A stretch of 64,000 nucleotides of DNA, taken from the NCBI RefSeq assembly GCF_021462225.1, contig NC_061812.1, positions 38,690,675 to 38,754,674 on the forward strand. Reading direction: 5' to 3'. This DNA comes from Girardinichthys multiradiatus (Eukaryota > Chordata > Actinopteri > Cyprinodontiformes > Goodeidae). Position 1 is the stretch's first letter. Each line of letters begins with the position of its first letter. Both the position numbers and the translations under genes were made by a program. Below are positions 58,482-64,000 of this stretch, one piece after another. Below the pieces are notes generated by a model, which was given only the letters and a program-made list of their open reading frames with translations, did no database searches and was not told where the DNA came from.

Positions 58482-60127
58482 ATATACAGCAAAGTAACAA
58501 TTTTCTGCCTGGCAGATCAACTGGAGCTGTCCACCAATGTTCAAGAGCAGATTTGTAATTAAAATGTGTGTTTTTGAAATTTCATTAACCAAACTGATCA
58601 ATAATCAGCAAATTTATCCAATATGTCACTGATAAGTGACATATTGGACCTAGTGTGAGCATACAAGTTGGTATTATGTGCATGCACTGTTGCACTTCAC
58701 ACTAATAATTGATGCAGAACCTCAACATAGAGGAACATTTGCATGATTGGTAGAGTGATTCCACTTAATAACACTCAACATAACACATGCCAGAGCCTGT
58801 GCGTCTGCTGACATGCTCTTGCAAAGTTCAGGCACGTCTGGTGATGCAGACATCCCGCCAGCTCATTCATAAATGATCTGAGAGTATGATACAGCCCAAA
58901 GGAGAAAAAAAGGAAAAATGTGTAGCTGTCTAAGTGAATTTCACTGACATAGTGCTTTATAGGGTGCATGTCGGACTTCAGAGTGGAAAGAGCAAGAAAG
59001 TGGATTCTGTTTGGTGTGGCACCTCCAGGCCACAGCCATGGACACACAGGAGAAACTATGAGATCCCTTTTATTGACTTGATATTAATATATTTACCATT
59101 TTACACCAAAATACTGTGTGAAGAACACTTTAGGTGTTTGTCTTATTTTCCCCGAGTTCCCTGACATTCACAGAATCTGAATATGAAGATGAAGAACATA
59201 CAGAAAATGTTGTTAATTGTCTTTTATTTTTCACTCGAGCAATGGTGCTAATTTCTGATAACACTTATGGGGAGTATAAGGTTATATCCAGCTCAGCTGA
59301 GACAATACACAATATAAGGTTCACAGGATGAGAGGGGAGAAGGTTTTTGTAATATTATTGGGATATCTAAGATAGCCCACGTTTTTCATTATTACAAACG
59401 GGAAAGATTTTGCAAACCACAAACTCTGTTTAAGAGTTTGGCATCAACATAAAATAATTTAGCCCACATTTTACAAATTCATATATTGTGTGTTTAATGC
59501 ATGACTAATTTTAAGGTGGTTTCATTGCTAAAAATGGTGAAAACAATGCCCTAAATTGAGTTAAGAATCTCTATTCAGTGTACTACAGTCAACTACAGGT
59601 AAGCAAGGGGAACCCAGATTCATTACAAAATCTTTAGGACAAACCTCTTTAAAATCGCTATGAAGCCCTGCAGCAATTTTAAGTGTTTAATGGTAAGCCA
59701 GTAGTGGTATTCTTGTAAATCCTTCATATCTTGTCTTTCACTCAGTCACCTTTTTTTTTTCCAAATGAGCACCAAAATGTTGCTACTCAAACAATTTTAA
59801 AGTGTTGGATGTTTTTTCGAAAAGTTGTTTCAGATTTTGCGAAGTGAGGTTCTTTGAAGTTATTACTGTGGAGACTTCCTTTACCAGTGTTAGAACCATG
59901 TCGTATCACAACAAGCTTGTTAGAAAGGTAAATAATTCCTCAAAGTGGTGGAAGCTAAAACAAAATGTGGCATATGTTTTAGCTGATTTTGAAAAAAAAA
60001 AAAAAAAAACTCAAACAGAAAATGTCATATCACTAAGAATGGAATGCAGTGTTAGTGAATATTAATCTACAACTTTACAAGGGACTACTCTTACATATCA
60101 AATCTACCAGATCCATTGCAACGTATA
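58482..60127. other. Mostly unrecognised sequence
   Basis: Noncoding apart from short ORFs without domains, with a perfect hairpin at 58617-58648 listed separately and a poly-A run near 59992. Confidence 0.45.
58617..58648. repeat. Perfect inverted repeat, 14-bp arms, GATA loop
   Basis: TCCAATATGTCACT, loop GATA, then AGTGACATATTGGA. The arms are exactly complementary. It lies in otherwise unassigned sequence about 135 bases from the solo LTR. Its function is unknown. A palindrome this perfect is unusual in diverged DNA. Confidence 0.9.
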
Positions 60128-60960
60128 AGGAAAAGCAAGTTTATTTTATAGCACATTTCAACTAGACAATTCCAAATACTTTTCATTATGAAAAAAAGTA
60201 CTTTGCAGTGACAAAAAACATTTAAAAAGTACATTGCAGTGGCATGATAAGGGAAGAAAGAAAAGTAGGTGAGGTGGACTACAGGCTGAAATTAATGTTT
60301 TGTTTAATAGTTTTAAAAGAACAATCAAAAGCAACTCTAAACAAATGGGATTTAGCCTTGATTTAAAAGAACTCAGAGATTCAGCTGTTTTGCAGGTTTC
60401 TGGAAGTTTGTTCCAGATGAATGGGTCATAAGATGTGCATAAGATTCTGGGGCTGCATGGTATACTTAAACTAGAAGACCTGAGTGGTGTTGAAGGTTGA
60501 TACAACACCAACAACAAATCTTTAATGTAGTTTGGTGCTAAGCCATTCAGTGACTTAAACTAAAGTAAGTATTTAAAAGTCTATTCTCTCAGATTCATGG
60601 AGCCAGTATAAGGACTTTAAAACTGGAGTGATGTGCTCTACTTCCTTGGTTTTAGTGAGGATTTGGGCAGAAGCGTTCTTGATCAGCGGTAGCTATCTGA
60701 TGGATGTTTTAGGTAGACCTGTGAAGACACTGTTGCAATAATCAATTCGACTAAAGATAAAGTCATGGATGACTGTCGAGATCCTGTTGGGACATTAGTC
60801 CTTTGATTAGAAATATTCTTCAGGTGCTAGAAGACTGACTTACTGATGCGCCTCTGAAGTTTCAGGTCCATATTTCGGGCCTGATCAGTGGTTTCCATCT
60901 GTAATAACTGAAGCTATGTGCTGACTCTTGATTGCTCCTTCTATGGTCCAAAAATAATTA
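60128..60960 (-). pseudogene. L2-clade LINE 3' fragment
   Basis: On the minus strand, broken frames spell an L2 RT C-terminal region: 'VIHDFIFSRIDYCNSVFTGL', 'HITPVLKSLYWL', and in 60158-60517 'IWNKLPETCKTAESLSSFKS'. The 3' UTR end is 'GTGCTATAAAATAAACTTGC' with a short TTTTCC tail. RT catalytic motifs lie upstream of the truncation and are absent. Confidence 0.8.
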
Positions 60961-61067
60961 CTTGCATTTGTTTTTATTCAACTTAAGAAAATTATGGCGC
61001 ATTCACGCAATGATTTGCTCTACGCCTCTACCCAATGCTTAAATAGGTTAATGGTCTATGGGGAGCA

Positions 61068-62395
61068 TATAGATTCAATTCAATTCAATTAAAAAATACT
61101 GTTATGATTTGTGGGTGTTTTGGGGTTTTGTTGGTCTTATTTCACAGTTGAAGTTTAGAATCATGTTTCTGTTTATTTTTCTGGTCATGTTTTGGTTCAT
61201 GTTTTGTCAAGGTTGGTTTTTGGATCTGGTTATGCTTTCGTTTCATGTTTTTCTAGTTATGTTCTTATTAATTTGTATTCTTGAATTCCTGTTTTGCTCA
61301 GTCATGTTTGTTCTCTCCTGTCAATTAAGTTTATTCGGTTCACCTGCACCTAGTTAATCTCTCTCCTTTTTTGCACCTGGTTCACACTCCATATATACAC
61401 CTCCGTTCTGTTTATTCCTTGCAGAAACATTTTTCAAATCATGCTCATGTCTTGCTTTTTCTCGATCATGTCATGCCTGTCTTGCTTGCCTCATCTGCCT
61501 GTTTTGATCCTGCCTCATCTGGAGTGAGTTTTTGTTAATTAAATCCTTTTCACTTACCATCATGCTACTGCTAGTCTGCATTCTGGGTTCCTACGCTGCA
61601 CACAGCCTAACAAATACTTTATTAATCCTGAAGGGAAATAAAATTTTGTTGTAGATCATATTATGCAGGTTTCTTCAAAGAGCCATTGTAGATGCTGATA
61701 GCTGGGGGCAGGAAGGATTTTCTGTAGCAGTCTGTCTTACAGCAGATCTGAAGAAGCCTCTGACTGAACAGACTATTGTACAACAACACACTGTTGTTGT
61801 AGGACAGTCTCATGAAGAGGATGCTCAGGGTTCTCCATAATGTCCCTCATTTTAAGAAGCATCCTTCTTTGCACAATGATCTCCAGAGGTTCCTGAGGAG
61901 TCCCCAGAACAAAGCCAGCCTTCTTTATTAGCTTGTTGAGCTTTTTTAAGTCCCTGGCTCTGATGCTGCTTCCCCAGCAGATGATGGCAGAAGAGATCAC
62001 ACTCTCCACAACAGACTTATAAAAGATATGCAGCATCTTGCTGCACACACCGAAGGACCTAAGCTTCCTCAAGAAGTACAGTCTATTCTGTTCATTCTTC
62101 TAGACGACTTCACAGTTGCATTTCCACTCCTGTTGTCTGTTGTCCAGGTGAACACCGAGGTATTTATATTCCTCCACCACCTCCACCTCTTCTGCCATGA
62201 TTGAAATAGTGTTTGATCTATTTCTGTTTCTCTTAAAATCTACAATAATCTCCTTTGTTTTATTCACGTTCAAGATGAGACCACACCATGCCACAAAGTG
62301 GTCCACCAGCTCCCTGCACTCAGCTTAATCTCTGATCCACCCCACGACTGCAGAGTCATCCGAGTATTTCTGCAGATGACAGAAGTCTGTCGTAC
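61068..62395 (-). mobile_element. 5'-truncated Rex/Babar-like LINE, interrupted by a solo LTR
   Basis: Same family as 10786-13994. The minus-strand frame 61773-62072 reads 'MRKLRSFGVCSKMLHIFYKS', nearly identical to the first copy ('FLRKLRSFGVCSKMLQIFYM'). 62100-62306 gives 'EEYKYLGVHLDN'. The catalytic box reads 'YSDDSAV' near 62350, with Ser in place of the Ala of YADD. Its (GAATT)n tail and 3' UTR (61068-61099) are separated from the body by the LTR at 61100-61612. The 5' truncation point abuts the RTE-like LINE. Confidence 0.85.
61100..61612 (+). mobile_element. Solo LTR inserted in the LINE 3' UTR, 5-bp TSD
   Basis: It starts TGTTATGATTTGTG and ends CACAGCCTAACA, with TGTTA/TAACA inverted ends. 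It is flanked by AATAC at 61095-61099 and 61613-61617, the 5-bp duplication made by gypsy integrases. The interior has 'CCATATATACACC' (TATA) near 61390 and a TTAATTAAATCC stretch near 61540. Removing it restores the LINE 3' end exactly. Confidence 0.9.
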
Positions 62396-63345
62396 TCGTA
62401 CTCATCGTCTTCCGCTTTATCTGGGACCGGATCGCGGGGGCAGCAGACTCAGCAGACTCAGCAGAGACACCCAGATGTCCCTCTCCCCAGATACCTCCTC
62501 CAGGGAGAGCCCAAGGCGTTCCCAGACCAGCAGAGAGACATAGTCCCTCCAGTGTGTCCTGGGCCGTCCCCTGGGCCTCCTCCCGGTGGGAGGTGCCTGG
62601 AACACCTCCCGAGTAAGACGTCCAGGAGGCATCCGGTATAGATGCCCGAGCCACCTCAATTGGCTCCTCTCGATGTGGAGGAGCAGCGGCTCTACTCCGA
62701 GCCCCTCCCGGATGGCCGAGCTCCTCACCCAATCTCTAAGGGAGTGCCCGGCCACCCTACGGAGGAAGCTCATTTCAGCCGCTTGTATCCAGGATCTCGT
62801 TCTTTCGGTCATGACCCAAAGTTCATGGCCTTGGGTGAGGGTAGGAACGTAGACCGTAGACCTTGTAAATCGAGAGCTTAGCTTTTCGGCTCAGCTCTCT
62901 TTTCACCACAACGGATCGGCACTGAGCCCCCATTACTGCGGCAGCCGCACCGATCCGTCTGTCAATCTTCCGTTCCATTCTTCCCTTACTCGTGAACAAG
63001 ACCCCGAGATACTTGAACTCCTCCACTTGAGAACTCCCCTCCAACCTGAAGAGGACAAGCTATCCTTTTCCAGTTAAGAACCATGGCCTCAGATTTGGAG
63101 GAGCTGATCTTCATCCCAGCCACTTCACACTCGGCTGCAAACCACCCCAGTACATGCTGTAGGTCTTGGCTAGAGGGGGCCAGTAGGACCACATCATCTG
63201 GAAAAAGAAGAGACGAAATCCACTGGTCCCCAAACCAGACTTTCTCCGGCCCTTGGCTGTGCCTACAAATCCTGTCCATAAAAGTTATGAACAGGACCGG
63301 TGACAATGGGCAGCCCTGCCGGAGTCCAACATGTACCGGGAAAAG
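62396..63345 (-). pseudogene. RTE/Rex3-like LINE, RT C-terminal half
   Basis: Three minus-strand frames in order: 62986-63306 'MSPVLFITFMDRICRHSQGP' then 'ISSLLFPDDVVLLAPSSQDL', where the FADD catalytic box has become FPDD; 62823-63044 'VEEFKYLGVLFTSKGRMERK'; and 62417-62812 'MTERTRSWIQAAEMSFLRRV' with 'SQLRWLGHLYRMPPGRL' and 'GRRPRGRPRTHWRDYVSLL', the C-terminal signature of this family. Frame breaks lie near 62990 and 62820. The 3' end 'GATAAAGCGGAAGACGATGA' has a short GAGTAC-like tail. It is 5'-truncated near 63345. Confidence 0.85.
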
Positions 63346-64000
63346 TTGTTGGTGTCTGATTCACAGAATAAAAAATTTTGGAAAGTAAAAAGTGGCTTGC
63401 CAGACTTATTAAGAAAAAAATTCACCTTTTCTTTCCCAGAATATGTTAAAGTTGTCTATAAAGTTCAGAGATTTCCCGGCACATGCTTTTTTAAGCCGTT
63501 TGTTGAGCATCAGCAGTTTACTAAATCTCTGATCTCTCTGTCAAAATGTCTATAGAGGTCCAGTAAAACACATCTTGACATTAAGTCCTGAACTTTGTTT
63601 CATCTGAATAAGAATCCTCCTTCAAGATTTCTGATTGTTGCTTCACAACATCAAGAGCTCCTCTTTGTATGATGAGGTATTTCACTGTTGGATGCTTTTT
63701 CATGATCATCAGTATTTTCTCTTAAGTTTTCAGAGCCCATGTTATTGACAAAACATTGTACTTTGGTGTTTTTCTTGCTGCAAAAGTGTTTAAACTAATT
63801 CACTGCTCTATATCCCTCTATTAGGATTTGTGGCTTGGTGTCTGGCTCTTTCTAAAGCCAGTTAGGAGAAAACCGTTTAGAGTGTAATGTGTTGTCATAC
63901 CTCTCGCTGGTGAAAGATGGGCTTTCCTTCGGGAAGTCATAGCCTTGAAAAAGTGAAGCAAACCTGTTTTCTAATGGAATTCCAGGGTTTTCAGTTGGTA
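63346..64000. other. No recognisable feature
   Basis: AT-rich noncoding sequence after the truncated LINE start. The 74-codon ORF at 63331-63555 shows no domain. Confidence 0.45.

Noticed and set aside
62325..62732. 135-codon minus-strand ORF spanning the LINE junction, and overlapping plus-strand ORFs 62298-62881
   Set aside because: These are shadow frames of the GC-rich RTE-like LINE. The real coding frame is identified by its RT-family motifs.

Overview
This window is noncoding, repeat-packed vertebrate DNA, almost certainly from a ray-finned (teleost) fish genome. The evidence is the mix of degraded transposons: many copies of the fish Tc1-like family with the 'AGTGCCTTGCAAAAG' terminus, Sleeping Beauty-like Tc1 relatives, L2 and Rex/Babar-like LINEs, an RTE/Rex3-like LINE, a Sushi-type Ty3/gypsy element with several solo LTRs, a hAT MITE and a tRNA-like SINE remnant. 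Base composition is AT-rich. I found no bacterial features, rRNA, convincing tRNA gene or CRISPR array. No host protein-coding exon could be recognised, so the window is probably intergenic or deep inside an intron. Family names are recalled from knowledge of fish repeats and were not checked by any search.

Layout: 1-5.2 kb is a Tc1 copy split by a solo LTR and caught in a near-perfect 2,076-bp tandem duplication. 6.0-8.2 kb holds a MITE-like element and a short LTR-like element. 9.0-9.6 kb is a Tc1 remnant. At 10.6-14.5 kb a nearly full-length Rex/Babar-like LINE (endonuclease plus reverse transcriptase, several frameshifts) sits inside another Tc1 copy. At 16.2-18.3 kb an L2 fragment sits inside a third Tc1 copy. 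At 20.4-21.5 kb an unclassified dispersed repeat sits inside a fourth. Next come a rearranged Tc1-like element (23.7-24.7 kb), a hAT MITE with its target duplication (25.7-26.3 kb), a Tc1-like remnant (26.6-27.0 kb), a solo LTR (28.6-29.2 kb) and another Tc1-like family (29.2-30.0 kb). An RTE-like LINE scrap lies at 31.4-31.7 kb.

At 32.5-35.3 kb, on the minus strand, lies a broken Sushi-type gypsy element: LTR, gag with a zinc knuckle and partial RT. It lacks a recognisable protease, RNase H, integrase and 3' LTR, and its LTR carries a small LINE-tail insertion with an 8-bp target duplication. A second copy of the unclassified repeat (35.75-36.2 kb) and a SINE-like remnant (36.7 kb) follow. 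The rest (38.7-63.3 kb) holds further Tc1 copies, L2 tails, a minus-strand solo LTR (57.9-58.5 kb), and a 3'-terminal stack on the minus strand: RTE-like LINE, then Rex-like LINE, then a solo LTR inserted exactly in the Rex-like 3' UTR.

Nothing here works as an operon or pathway. The window's content is its insertion history. Five nested or flanking insertions can be ordered by who interrupts whom, and three have readable target-site duplications. No transposase, RT or integrase reading frame appears intact, so every element is probably dead by itself.
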